Source: Piliocolobus tephrosceles (taxonomy: Eukaryota; Chordata; Mammalia; Primates; Cercopithecidae). From it: a DNA stretch of 64,000 bases. A program made the position numbers and the translations under genes. Below, in pieces: positions 36,545 through 48,735 of the stretch (position 1 is its first letter; every line of letters begins with the position of its first letter). The notes under the pieces are model-generated. The model was not told the origin of the DNA. It was given only the letters and a program-made list of their open reading frames with translations, and ran no database searches. The stretch spans positions 69,817,467 to 69,881,466 of the forward strand of contig NC_045441.1 in the NCBI RefSeq assembly GCF_002776525.5, in the 5' to 3' direction.

Positions 36545-36996
36545 GATTTTATATGCTTTTTTTTTACTGAGGTGTAACATATTTATGTATACAAACGTTA
36601 AATGCAATCACCACCCAGATCAAGATCTAGAATATTTCCAGCATCCAAGAAGTCTCTCTCATTTCCCTTCAGGACAATGCTCCCACCCAGAAGTTAACGA
36701 TATTCTATGTTGTTCCAGTCTCCTGTATCTTTCCCAATTTTTGTCTGCTTGTTTCATCAACTACTTAGATGATGTTAAACTCTTTAACTGTGATTGTGGA
36801 TTTATCTATTTCTCATTTTAATCTTGTCAATATATATTTTTTTAAATGATGTTATTAAGTGCAAAGTTAGGATTGCCTTGGCTTCTTATTAAATGGATTC
36901 CTCTTTTTCATTGTAAAATATCTTTTTTTATATCTAGCAATATTTCTTGCAGTAAATTCTTCTTTGCCTTATTTTTTTATAGCCACATTTCTTTCC

Positions 36997-37291
36997 TTCT
37001 TTTTCTAGACAGGGTTTCATTCTGTTGCTCAGTGCAGTGCAGTGCCGCAACAACAGCTCACGGCAGTCTTGACCTCCTGAGGCTCAGAAGATCTTCCCAC
37101 CTCAACCTCCTGAGTAGCTGGGAACACAGACGTGTGTCACAACACCCAGATAATTTTTGCATTTTTTTTTTTAAGAGATGGGATTTTACCACGTTACCAG
37201 GGCTGATCCTCAAAATCCTAGACTCAAGCGATCTACCTGCCTCAGCCTCCCAAAGTGCTGGGATTACAAGCCTGGGCCACCCTGCCCTCCC
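36997..37291 (-). mobile_element. AluJ, diverged
   Basis: Antisense dimeric Alu ('acagggtttcattctgttgc' to 'ccaccctgccctcc') with very high divergence, an older AluJ type. A 172-codon open frame passes through it and is an artefact of the repeat. Confidence 0.85.
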
Positions 37292-37515
37292 TGAATTTCT
37301 TTGTATTAGTATTTCCATGGTGTATCTTCTTTCATCTTTTTTTACTTGCAATCTATATCTATAAAGTTTGTCTCTTTCAAGAGCATATATTTGATTTTCT
37401 AAAATCCATTTGTCTTTTAAATCATGTTTTATCCATTTTTATGTAATAGTTAATGTAGTTGCATTTAAGAATTTCTCAGTAATTGTTTCTCTTTGCACCA
37501 TCCGGGGTCTTTATT

Positions 37516-37818
37516 TTCTTTCTTTTTTTTCCCCAGAAACAGAGTCTCGCTCTATCTCCCAGGCTGGAGTGCAGTGGCGCGACCTCAGCTCACTGCAACC
37601 TCTATCTCCTGGGTTCAGGTAATTCTCCTGCCTCAGCCTCCAGAGTAGCTGGGATTACAGGAGGCCACCACAATGCCTGGCTAATTTTTGTATTTTTTAG
37701 CAGAGACGGGGTTTCACCATGTTGATCAGGCTGTTCTTGAATTTCTGGCTTCAGATGATCCACCCACCTCGGCCTCCCAAAGTGCTGGGATTACAGGTGG
37801 GAGCCACCATGCTTGGCC
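37516..37818 (-). mobile_element. AluS
   Basis: Antisense full-length Alu from the T-rich tail at 37516 to 'ggagccaccatgcttggcc'. Diverged moderately; target duplication is not clear. Confidence 0.9.
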
Positions 37819-39208
37819 TGTTCCTATTTTCATCCTTCCCTGCCTTTAGAATTATCCAATTTTTAAAATTTACTCCCTTTTATTTCTTATTTTAACTTGC
37901 TATACATTTTTGTATTAATTTTAGTGATTACCCTGTAGATTATCATATGCATTTCTGCCATCATGCAATCCTTCTAAAATTAAGTTCTTTTATCACTTTC
38001 AAACAGCACAAATATCTTACAACAATTTAATTCCATTTACAGATCTCTTTACAGTTGTGCCATTTTAGTCACATACTTTACATCTACCTGTGTATAAACC
38101 CCAAAGATATTTCTATTGTTGTTTAAAACGCCAATATCCTTTCATATTTACTCATATATTTACACTTTCTATTGCCTTTTATTTCTTTCTGTAATTCTAA
38201 GTTTTTGTCTGGATCATTTTTCTTGCATATGAAGAATTTCCTTTAGCATACTCTATAAGCTGCTCTACTGGTGACAAATATAACTTCTTTATTTCACTTT
38301 TATTTTCTAAACAAACCTTTTGTTTTGAAAGATTTTAGATTTTTATCAAACTTCCAAAGACAGTACTGAGAGTTTCTGTATAGCTTCACCCAGAGTCCCC
38401 TAATGTTAACCCTTTATATACCATGGTAAACTTCAAAACCAAAACACAAACACTGCTATTGATTGACTAAACTACAGAGTTTACTCATATTTTACCATAT
38501 TTTCTACTGATGTTCTTCTTCTGTCCCAGGATCCAATCTGAGATAATGCACTGCATCTAGCTTCTTCATTTTTGAAAGATATTTTTGCTGTGTAAAAAAT
38601 TATCTATTGGTAATTGTTTTCCTTTCAGCACTTTAAATATATCCTTCTATTGTCTTCAGGATTCCATAGTTCCTCCTGCAGATTTAGCCATCAGCCTTAC
38701 TGCTGGCTGCTCCTTTAAAGATAATGTGTGTTTTCTACTTCTGACTGATTTTTCAAGATTTTTTTAATTTTACTGTGGTTTTGAGCTGTTTTAATATCCC
38801 ACGCCTAGTTTTCTTTACACATATTTTGATTAGAGTTCACTGAGTTTCTTGTGCCTGTGGGTGAATATCTCCTCTCAATTTTGGAAAATCCCCAAATGCT
38901 ATGTCTACAAATGTTGCTTCTGCCCAATTTTCTCTATACTCTGCTTCTGATACACCAAGCATATGTATGTGAGAGCTTTTCTTTTGTCTTGTGCTTCTTG
39001 TGCTCTGATTTGTTCTTTCTGTTTTTTTCTCTCTTCACTTCAGTTTTAATAGCTTTCATTGGCCCATCTTCAAGTTCAGTCTTCCATTTTATCCAGTTTG
39101 CTGATAAGCCTCCCAAAGTGTTCTTAATGTCAGATTTTATATGTTTACTTATAAATGTCAATTTTATTCTCTTTAATGGATTCTAATCCTATGTCAAAAT
39201 ACTGACTA

Positions 39209-39521
39209 TTTTTAATTTTTTTTTTTTTTTTTTGAGACGGAGTCTCGCTCTGTCGCCCAGGCTGGAGTGAAGTGGCGCGATCTCGGCTCACTGCAAACTC
39301 CATCTTCCGGGATCATGCCATTCTCCTGCCTCAGCCTCCTGAGTAGCTGGGACTACAGGCGCCCGCCACTGCGCCCGGCTAATTTTTTTTTGTATTTTTA
39401 GTAGAGACGAGGTTTCACTGTGGTCTCGAACACCTGACCTTGTGATCCGCCCGCCTAGGCCTCTCAAAGTGCTGGGATTACAGGCGTGAGCCACCGCGCC
39501 CGGCCTAAATTTTTAATTTTT
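39209..39521 (-). mobile_element. AluY with internal deletion and TSD
   Basis: Antisense Alu (39222-39506) flanked by ATTTTTAATTTTT (about 39208-39220 and 39509-39521). The text goes from GAGGTTTCACTG straight to TGGTCTCGAA, lacking about 18 bases usually present between these motifs ('ttagccagga' region). Confidence 0.93.
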
Positions 39522-39800
39522 AAATTAAGAAAACTAGTGAAATTTTTTAACATTTTTTTAAAAAGTTTTAATATATTTTAAATATTAAAGTCTTCGTTAT
39601 GTCCAAAACCTGAATTATTTGGAGGTCTGCTTTTATTGGCTATTTTTGCTATTATTCACATTATCCTATATTTCATATTCCCAAAATTTGTATTACATGT
39701 CAGATATTGTGCAAAAAATAATTGTAACACTTGCTTGTAGTGATATTCTCCCCAAATGAAGGTTATTCTTTTCCCCCTTAGGCAGTTAAAGTAAAAAAGT

Positions 39801-42336
39801 TGTTCACTTAAATCCAATCATAGATTTAGCTGAGTCAGCTCTAGATAGCAGTTTTAGTAAAAGGTAACTCACCATTTGTTCAAATGTTTTTTGGTCATGG
39901 GAACATTGGACTTTTTCTTTAGACCCCGAAAGATCTCTGTTTCTTAAAAACTATGGGTTCTGATCTTTATAGATTTTGAGTTTGGCCCTTTTAGTTCTTT
40001 CAGATTTTGAGTTTCCTGCTTTAAATACAAATGTATTGATGTATCAAATATTTTAATGGGGAAATTGGGCATGTCAATCCTCATCCCTCTAGCAGGACCT
40101 TATCTCTAGGCAGAAGGAAACAAAATAGCTTCATCTTACCTTTTAAAGTTCGGACCAATCTCCAGCCTTATGTCCCATAGGAAAAATACTTTTGAGTTTC
40201 CTCTGGATCTATCAGTCATACTAGCCTGTACAATTATCAAAAGCTCCAACATTTTTTCAGTAAGATTCTCTCTTTAGACTAAGGCCCATCTTTTTCCAGA
40301 CTATGCAGACAAATGCTCCATGAGAAGAATATAGCTGACAAACATGAACTCATCCAAGAAAGGCTCTTTGCTCTCTGGAATTTTATTTCATCTATTCTTA
40401 TTTACAAAGCTCTCCAATATCTTTTAAAACAATTTTTAAATTTATCTTGTTTTTTTAATTTGTTACAGGGGGACTGTGGGCTCATTGCCTTCCCATGATC
40501 TATTATATCATACTTGTAGGCAGAATTTTAATCCCATTACATTTAAACAAACATATATTTAATTATTTGAGGTCTGTATTAAGGAGAATTGTAAATAATC
40601 TTTAAAACAAGTCTTTGACCTATAATGTTGGAACAAAAGTCTGAAAACAATAATGATACTCTAGAAAACACAAAATCATTGGCATTACCTACCCACTCAA
40701 GTCCAAAGTGGCCAAGATGTGGCCACTCTCCAAAACATGCCATTGAGAAAGTATTACGTGCATTTATCATGGCACAGGTTGTGTATACCTGGGGAGAACA
40801 TTTATTCCAATTTTCCCGGGACACTCTCAGTCTACATCTACAATTATTCCATAGCTATAAGCAGTGCTCCTTTTACAAACATATCCCAGGTTAAATGGCA
40901 AATTACGGGGTTCCACCTCAGTTTATAAATGAATATGAATGCATGCAGGAAGATAACTTTTTTTATTTTTGTTATACTTTCTCACCACTCATGCTTGTGT
41001 AGATCATTAGATCTTACTATCAATATAACAGTTTGTTGGGGTTTCTAAACCACGGCCCTGTTACAATATCATTTTTCAAAAACAGGAGCAAAAATAATGA
41101 CTCATATTTTAAATATTCCTTAATAACTCATGCTGCAGCTTTAGAACTCTTCTTTTTTCTTTATGTTCATCTGTTTGCAGCTTTAAGAAAAACACTACAA
41201 AAGTTCACTATTGATATAACCTTACACCGACATAGGTAAAATTTAGTTTAATTCCATCCAAATATTTTTACATTTTAACATAAATGGTTTATTGTTTTAA
41301 GACATTTAGAAATGTACTTTTCTTCAATCATAATATAAAAGATACTTGAAACAAAAGAGCCAGAAAACAACTTTGGAATTCTCTTACTATTTTTATAGGC
41401 AGCATATAAAACATGTTGCATTCAATTCTCTATGGAGTGAAGTATGGAAATGAGGCTGAAGTATTTGCAGATGACAAATTTTAGACCCTAAAACATGCAC
41501 GGTACATTAGAGAAAATCTTGTTGGTTAAAGCACCTGAGCCATCAACTTTTTCTTAAAGTGTCTTGATATGCTTTTGACTGATGCCATCTGTTATCTAGT
41601 GAAAAAAAATTGTTTTACCTTTGAAGGTATTTATCAAATTATAGGTGACATATTTGTTTGAGAATATACTAGACCATCTGGTACTATAAAAACATGTTTC
41701 TAAAAAATACTGCCATCCTATCTCAGCAATGCCATCCGTATTTTCAGAAGCTCTTTTTGTTACACTCTGAAAACAGAAGCACATGATATTTTTGGCTTCT
41801 GGCTAAAGAAGCAAAGAAAAACATTCACAAAGAGTTTTTTCTAAGCACCATGATATTTTTACAGCTATTCACTAAAAGGCACTAAGTAGGTGTCCGTGAG
41901 AATGAAGTGTGGAGAAGAAAGAAAGAAGCCATGGTGGGCTTGATGAATATTTTATATCCTGAATAGAAACCACTGAAACAAAGAGCTTCAGAAAATCTCC
42001 CTGCATATATGAGTTTTGTAGAACAGCTAGGGATGTTATCTTATTTGTAGTCACAGAAACTAAATATTCAGTTTACAGACATACTCCCATTGCTATTACT
42101 ATGGTGCAATTGCTACTTGCCGTAAAAAGTTCTGTCTTTTCCTAGGGATGCTTTTCTATTCATTAAAATAATAGATGAGAAACCTAAGAATAATCTGTAA
42201 CCTCTGATTTTTCTATCTGATTTTAGTAAACTTGCTGAAGTCCAAATTTCCCCCTACTGTAAAATGAGTCAGTTTCTAACCAGAACAAAGTTTCTCTAAA
42301 TCAGGCCGAAATGTCATTTTAATACTATGACTAGAG
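39801..42336. other. Unique non-coding stretch
   Basis: No gene or named repeat recognised. AT-rich throughout. Confidence 0.45.
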
Positions 42337-42400
42337 CAATGGTTCTGAAACATTGACACTGTACATATCACCAGTCCTCCTATGTGGCTGTAAACCATTG
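42337..42400. mobile_element. Possible 64-bp hAT-like mini element
   Basis: Starts CAATGGTTCTGAAAC and ends AACCATTG, giving an 8-bp inverted terminal match similar to MER5-type hAT ends. The flank on the left is CTAGAG, as preferred by hAT elements, but the right flank does not match it well. Confidence 0.35.
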
Positions 42401-42475
42401 TGTAAGAAGGAAGCTCTACAATTTTTCTATTAAGAATTTCATATATTTTACCTCATTTAAATGATATAGTACTCA

Positions 42476-42830
42476 TCTATTCATTTAAAAATATTCACCA
42501 AACACTTACTGTATTGCCGGGACTACTAAACTCTAAGAAGCTAATAACCAACAAAAATAGTCATGATCCTTGTCCATAGGGAGTTTAAAGTCTAGTAAGT
42601 GAGAGAAACATTATTTAAGTAACCAATGAAACAAATGTAACACTGCCAGTGTAGCAAGAGTTATTGAGAGATAAGGGGGATTTAAGTACATTGCAGGTGC
42701 ATAATAGAGGGCAAGGAATTGCTGGAAAAGTCATGTAAGGTGCCTGTAGGGAGGTAGTACATCATATGAGATATAAAGTGTGAATAGGAGTTAACTCATT
42801 AATGGGGGAAACATTGAAAATAAAACATCC
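42476..42830 (-). repeat. L2 3'-end fragment
   Basis: Reverse complement of the L2 3' region: 'ttcaccaaacacttactgta', 'atgatccttgtccataggga' and 'gaaaagtcatgtaagg' occur in L2 order. About 350 bp, highly diverged. Confidence 0.6.
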
Positions 42831-43407
42831 TATACTTGATTGGCTTACATGGAACCTTTAGTGTAATATAATTCACAATTTATATCTGGGAAGGAATAGC
42901 ATGCCTAATAAAACACACACTATTTTGATAGATTTTATTTGGTTTTAGGATTCTTTGGGAAACTTGTAAGCCAAATGACTGTCAGTTGACCTTTAACCAG
43001 ATGTTCATTTCTCTTTCCCTGTTGTCCATCCATGGACATGATTCATGATTATTGAATCACCTGTTTTTTTTCCCCATAAATACCACTTATTGAGAGAAAT
43101 CTCTGAATTGCCTGCAAGAGGCTTTTCAATTGTAATAAAATTACATTAAAATGTTGACATGAACTCATAATTATTGTCAGGAAAGTTTATCCCACAGTTT
43201 TGGAGGACTCATCAGGATTAGTTTTTTCCACAAGGATCCACCAGAGTGGAGGGGATCAAAGACCAGCACAGTAACACGTTGAGAAGGATCTCAACGTGTT
43301 GCCCCAGTCTTCCAGTACCTGAGCTTCTACTGGAAGTCTTCACTGACATGTGAACAATGGGTTTCATTATCAGAGTGTTCTTATATCAAATGCCAATGGC
43401 CAATGTG
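42831..43407. other. Unique non-coding stretch
   Basis: Nothing recognised. Contains the short inverted repeat CAACGTGTT / AACACGTTG at about 43274-43300. Confidence 0.4.
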
Positions 43408-44636
43408 TTCATTTTCTATTGCTATTATCACAAGTCATCATAAATTCATCTCTTAAAACAACACAAATTTATTATTTCAGGATACTTTAGATCAGAAGTC
43501 CAGGTACAACCGAAGGGGCTACATTGTCTGGGGTATATACCCTGGGGTTCGTCATTGTACACCAGTTAAATTTAGGACATGCACACACATGAGGAGTTTA
43601 GAAACTGAGGTTTAATAGGCGGAAGGGAAGAGAAAGAGAAACAGCTGTCTCTGTAGAGAAAGGTCTCTGAGTGGAAAAGACTGGCAAGTGGCAGATGCTT
43701 CGAATTTTAGAGTCAGGTTTGAGGAGGCGGTGTCTGATTTACATAGGGCTCACACATTGATACCATTAGGTATAACATTTACATAGTGTGCGGGAAGGCT
43801 GGTCGGCCCACCCTGATCTTATTATGCAAATAAGCTTTCCAGTTGATCGGTGCCATCTTGTCTGCTTCTTACTGTACAAGTGCCCTACAAAGAGAAGGGA
43901 AGATGGAGCCACCATCTTGAACACGTCTAGTCCTTAGTTCTGCCGGCATTCACCTGCGCAAGCTCCCAGCTTGCTCGTCTCTGTCTGCAGCTCGACTTTA
44001 CATGCTGCTCTTTGTTAGAAAATGATTTGGGGCTGCTTTTCATTAAAAAGAAAACCCTTACTAAGGACTCCCATACCCTTCTATCTGTCTAAGTAATTTC
44101 TTCTTACCTCCTGTATCACAGTGTGGCTCAGCTGGTTCCTCAGCTCACAAGGCCAAAATCAAGGTGCCAGCCAGGCCACATTTTTTTTCCTGGAGGGAGG
44201 CTTTAGGTTTGAATCTCTCCTCAGCTCATTTAGTTTGTTGGCCAGATTCAGTTCTTTGTGGTTATGGAACTGGCTTTCTAGGCTAGCTGTCAGCTAGAGG
44301 CTTCTCTCAGCTCTTTAATTCTGCTTGCACCTCTTCCATTCTATTGCTCCCTGTACCTTGAAACCAGCAACAGTATATCAAGTCTTTCTTAGGCTTTAAT
44401 CTTTCTGGGTTCCCTTTCAGCCACATCTCTTCCATCTCCAGTCAGAGAAAATTTTCTACCTTTAAGAGTTTATATGATTTTCTCATCCAGGAAAGCCAGA
44501 ATAGTCTTCATTTTAAGGGCTATAATCTTAATTACATCTGCAAAGTTCCTTTTGCCATGTAACATTACATATTCAGATTCCAGGCATTAGGGAGTAGGCA
44601 TCTTTCAGGGGCTATTATTTGGCCACTTTTAAAGGT
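43408..44636 (-). mobile_element. MLT1-like MaLR LTR, split by a younger LTR
   Basis: The left part has 'ttttctattgctattatcac' and 'cttaaaacaacacaaattta'; the right part 'aaggccaaaatcaaggtgcc', 'taattacatctgcaaagttc' and 'ggggctattatttggcca'. Together they read as one antisense MLT1-group LTR. A 596-bp TG...CA-bounded sequence (43525-44120) separates the halves. Confidence 0.7.
43525..44120 (-). mobile_element. Solo LTR, probably ERV1 class
   Basis: 596 bp bounded by TG at 43525 and CA at 44120 (TGTGATACAG...CCCCAGACA on the minus strand). The minus strand carries 'caagatggtggctccatctt', 'gcttatttgcataataagat' and an ATTAAA signal in 'cctattaaacctcag' shortly before the end, in the usual U3-R-U5 order. 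No internal retroviral genes are present, so this is a recombined solo LTR. Subfamily not assigned; the flanking four bases do not form a clean target duplication. Confidence 0.7.
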
Positions 44637-45003
44637 GATTGTGCATCAGCCATTTTAAATGATGATTGCTTTTGAGACATCTCTCCATCCAAGGTAAAAG
44701 CTTAGAGAGGAAGTTTGGGTCTGCAGTTTGCATCCTCAGTGACCTCCTTCAAAGAAAGCACTTGCAAAGGTGATTTGATATGTGGGGGTGTCAGATTCTC
44801 CCAGGAAGGGGAACTAGAAATGGTACCATATGGTTCTGGTCAATGCTTTATGGTTAAGGAATTCTAGGAATGTTTGAGGAATCATGACTAGATATTGTCT
44901 TCTGCCTGAAGCATTTACTTTGGGACACATTTGTCACACTGGCTAGAATATAATATTTCATTCAGGATTTTCTGTATGTTTGTGTATAAATTTAAGAAGT
45001 TGC
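44637..45003. other. Unique non-coding stretch
   Basis: Nothing recognised. Confidence 0.4.
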
Positions 45004-45156
45004 TGGCTGGACACAGTGGCTCACTCCTGTAAATGCAGCACTTTGGGAGGCAAACGAGGGAGGATTGCTTGAGGCCAGGAGTTCAAGACCAGCCTAGGCA
45101 ACATACAGAGACCCCGCCTCTATAAAAAAATACAAAAACAAAATTTAGAAAAAAAG
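45004..45156 (+). repeat. Alu left monomer (FLAM / AluJ-like)
   Basis: 'ggctggacacagtggctcac' through 'gaggccaggagttcaag' and 'gagaccccgcctctata' to an A-rich end. Only the left arm is present. Confidence 0.8.
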
Positions 45157-45249
45157 TGTTCAAAAAAGCTACTTGTAGGCCTTTGTGTTTCCACATAGTG
45201 AGAGTCTATTAGAACCTTGGATATACACAACTGCCCATTTACTGAGAGT

Positions 45250-46408
45250 AGCAGTTTTCAAGCTTTTGGTCTTAGGATTCCTTTATGAGTCTTAAAAATA
45301 ATTGAAGACCCCAGTTGGCATTTTTATGGGAGTATCCCCATTGATATTTAACATATTGCAAATTAAAACTAAGAAAAATTATATTATTTTAAAACTAATA
45401 AAAAGCCATATTAACATAGTTTATCAAAAAAGAACTAAAATTTCCTGAACAAAATTATATTTAGTAAAAAGAATAGCATTTACTTTTTTACAAAACTCTT
45501 CAACGTCTGACTTAATAGCAGATAGCTATATTCTCATACCTGCCTCTGCATTCAATCTGTTGAACATGTTGTTTAGTTTAAGAAATGAAGAAAATCTGGC
45601 CTCACAAAGATATATAGTTGAATCACAGAGAAATTTAAAAATATTCTTTCAGATCATTGTGAATATTCTTTTTCACACCAAAATTCAACAAGTGGTAGTT
45701 TTTAAGAGGTTAGTTGGCATGTAAAATCTAATACCATATGTACGCTATTATGTTAAAATCCATTGTTCTAATTTGCTTGAATAGATTTTTTAGGCACTTG
45801 ATTTTGTAACATTGTGCATTTATCATTTGGAAAATACTGATTTATTGAATTATGAAGACATTCCAAACGCTGACAAATTTCATTTATATGACAACAACAA
45901 AAAAACTTTACCCAGTATCATGACTGATCTCATCAAATGAGTATTATGAACCTATGAACCTCCTATTTGCAGATACAAGTTTTCCAAAATTCTAATCTTT
46001 TACTTGAAAGTTCAAATATATTACTGGCAACAAATGGCAGCAGATGTTTTTCTTGAAGTGAAAGATATGTTTCATTATTTTCAAAGAGCATTGGCCAATT
46101 GCCCAACTCTAAATAACCTTCATTGTTATTTCAGGTAAAAATACTGTTCCATTAAAAAAACCACTAGTTGAGCTTACCTTTCAAACTATTTCTAATGTGC
46201 ATTTTGCTAAGACAGCCATATTTTCATATGCAGCAGAAGTGCTATACATATATTTCCCACTTTGACACATACAGTATTAAAAAGATGAATATGCAAGGTT
46301 GATATTTAATAATAGTAATCATTTGTACTGCCTCATTAAGAATATTCATAAGTAAAACACATTTTTTGTTTTACTATGAATAAAATCCAGCAACACAACA
46401 CCAATCCT
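45250..46408. mobile_element. Ancient DNA transposon, probably hAT
   Basis: Starts 'agcagttttcaagcttttgg' and 'aggattcctttatgagtctt', then 'gaagaaaatctggcctcaca', 'aacaagtggtagtttttaag' and 'aaatggcagcagatgttttt', in the order of a long mammalian hAT-type transposon with a decayed transposase region. All frames are broken. The name and strand are not assigned. Confidence 0.5.
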
Positions 46409-46627
46409 GCTACTCCCTTGAAGCACAGTCTCCTCTTGTAACAGAAGATGTGGTCCTCAGAAGGGAGAGATAATAGCAATATAAGAAACCTGTCCTTGCA
46501 ACACTTGGAAAGTAAGGATACTACCAGTAGTGTCAATACAATTACTTTTTTTTACATACTCTTGTTTACTTATAAACACATTTGTTTTTCTTAATATTTA
46601 TTTTAAAAAGATGAAATTAATAGAGTT
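46409..46627 (+). repeat. Duplicated blocks A and B, copy 1 (A then B)
   Basis: Block A (46409-46484, 'ctcccttgaagcacagtctc' to 'atagcaatataaga') is matched at 50800-50881. Block B (about 46490-46627, 'ttggaaagtaaggatactac' to 'gatgaaattaatagagt') is matched at 50046-50192. Identity is about 95-96% by eye in both. Here A and B are adjacent; at the other site they are separated and in reverse order, same orientation. Confidence 0.9.
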
Positions 46628-46977
46628 TGGTGGAGCAATTTTATCCACCATTGCTTTTGTCTCATGCCAACTCAGTGAAAAAGGCAAATCGTTTAATATT
46701 ATTTTAAAAATAGTTTTGTGCTTTTAGATCTCTCAGAACTCCAGAGGTATATGGCCCACGTTGAGATCATGTAGCCCAGAACATCTCCAAAAATCAAGAT
46801 TAACACTTCAGGGTTTATCCTTTTTGTGACCATAAGGCTATCAAACTCAAAACAAATAGATTGACCAGCTAAGGAGACTCGAGAGAATATTCTACCTATT
46901 TATGCGTTATTGAGAAAAGCTCTCAATAACTTAAGAAAATGGTACTATTAAACTAGAAATAATTTGAATTTACAATG
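46628..46977. other. Unique non-coding stretch
   Basis: Nothing recognised. Confidence 0.4.
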
Positions 46978-47480
46978 GTGCATTAGTTAACTATTGCTGG
47001 GTAACAAATGATTCCAAAATTTAAAGGATTTTTTTAAAAGATTAATTATTCTTTTTCACAGTGCAGTGTGTTTGCCAAATGGTTCTTCTGCTGATTTTGC
47101 CTGAGCTCACTCATACAGCCCATTCAGTTGGAGGGCAGCTGTGTTGGAAGATCCAGAATGGCTTTACTCTCATGTCGAACAGTTGGAACTTGTTGTCACT
47201 GCATACATTGCTATTCCTCCAGGCAGACTTTCATCCTTCAGAGGCTAGCCTGGCATCTTTACATGACAATCTCAGGGCCAATTCCAAGAAGGTGAAAGTA
47301 GAAGTTGCACATTCTGCCAATCAAAGCAAGTCACAAAGCTTGATGGAAGGGCCTGCAAAGACCCTATGGCCATATTTAATCCATCACAGACGGCCATTGA
47401 AAGTCTTTTTCAATATGATCAAAACAAATCATCTTAGAGAAGTCCTTAATTCAAACAGCAACAAAATTTCTTATCATATC
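46978..47480 (-). repeat. Possible ancient LTR-like repeat
   Basis: 'gttaactattgctgggtaac' and 'aaatgattccaaaattta' resemble the antisense end of old LTR families. A 146-codon open frame (47061-47501) lies inside; no domain is recognisable. Confidence 0.4.
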
Positions 47481-47559
47481 TGCCCTGTAAGATGGGGATA
47501 AGGTATTCCCCAAAAGATGGCACAAGCCTCTTGTGAAGTCCGTTTAAAATACTTTAATT

Positions 47560-48735
47560 CAACTGTGTTATAAGGAAGTGCTGAAAGATGAATGGAGACA
47601 TAGCAAAGAGCATAAGAATTCCCACTGGCCAAAGAAGGGACAATCTGAGCATCAAAATAAATAATGGTAACAATGGGTTATGAACCATTAAATAAGAATA
47701 CATGAGTTCATACTGCTATGAATAAATAAACAAATGAGGGTGAGGGGAAGATTGTTCTTCCTTACAATAGAATGCCAAGTAATAAAAATAGAAGAAACAC
47801 TGGAGTTAAAAAAATCATCATTTGGCAGTGCTCTATTAGTAATTCCTTCAGGCAAAAATCATCGATATGTGCTAAAACTAGTGAGTGTAAGCTTGATGAA
47901 AAAAAAAAAAAGATGTTTATATCATCTCAGAGTAAATCCCCATCAAAGACTTTTTTAACTACAGAAAGGAAACTGAAAGTTTTCAGGGAAGAAACCTGGT
48001 CAGCAATGTTTACAAGTAAACCTGGCTAAATGTGTTTAACCAAGTGATCCAAATAAACTCTACCAGTAAAAGGAAAAGTAAATATCATGTGGCTCCTGAT
48101 AGGATGCACTGAGAGAACACAACATCACCTCCTTGGCATTCTTGACAAAATTGCATAGCCCAAATTTAATCAAGATGAAACTTCAGACAATCCTAAAGTG
48201 AAGAAGATTCTACCAAATGACTGATTATCAAGTCAAAAATATCAAGGGCACAAAAGAAAAAGAATAACTGAGGAACTTTTTCAGATTAAAGGAGACTAAA
48301 AAGACATGACAACTAAATACAACTTACGTGTTCCTGGATTGGATCCTGTACTAGAAAAAACAAAAGTGCTATTTTCTTGTGCATTCTGAAGGACAGTAGG
48401 ATAACTAGTGAAATTTGAAGAAGGTCTGTGGATTAGTTAATAATGTTGTATTGGTGTTATTGGTGCTTTGGTTATATAAATGAATGCCCTCATTTATAGG
48501 AAATATACACTGAAGTATTTATGAGTAATCAGGCAACACGTCCTCAACTTGTTCTCAATTGCTTCAAAATAATGCTTAGGTATATGTTTATATATAGAAA
48601 GAATAATAATGCAAATGTGATTGAAATGTTAACATTTGCAGCATCTGTGTGAAAGGTATATGAAAATTATACCTTCATATAATTTTTACAGCTTTTCTGT
48701 AAGTCTGAAATAATTTTAAAATAAAAAGATTAAAT
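47560..48735 (+). mobile_element. L1ME/L1MC 3' end
   Basis: Sense 3'UTR of an old L1M: 'gaaatttgaagaaggtctgt', 'ggaaatatacactgaagtat', 'gcttttctgtaagtctgaaa' and the terminal 'taattttaaaataaaaag'. The upstream part is more diverged. Confidence 0.75.

Larger units (their letters stand above)
36545..39800 (-). mobile_element. Ancient LINE (HAL1/L1M-like), split by three Alus
   Basis: Outside the Alus, the T-rich text reads as antisense LINE of the HAL1/L1M kind: 'cctttcagcactttaaatat', 'ccttctattgtcttcaggat', 'gttcactgagtttcttgtg' and 'cccatcttcaagttcagtc' occur in the expected order at 38620-39090. Upstream parts are more diverged, so several adjacent old elements could be involved. No usable ORF remains. 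Confidence 0.5.

Noticed and set aside
36846..37364. 172-codon open frame
   Set aside because: It runs through an antisense AluJ and old LINE sequence; the amino acid text is translated Alu.
43521..44124. 4-bp target duplication of the solo LTR
   Set aside because: ACAT and GTGT flanks do not match, so no duplication is claimed.
47061..47501. 146-codon open frame
   Set aside because: Lies in an LTR-like repeat; no domain, no promoter or splice support, and its composition is like neighbouring non-coding DNA.
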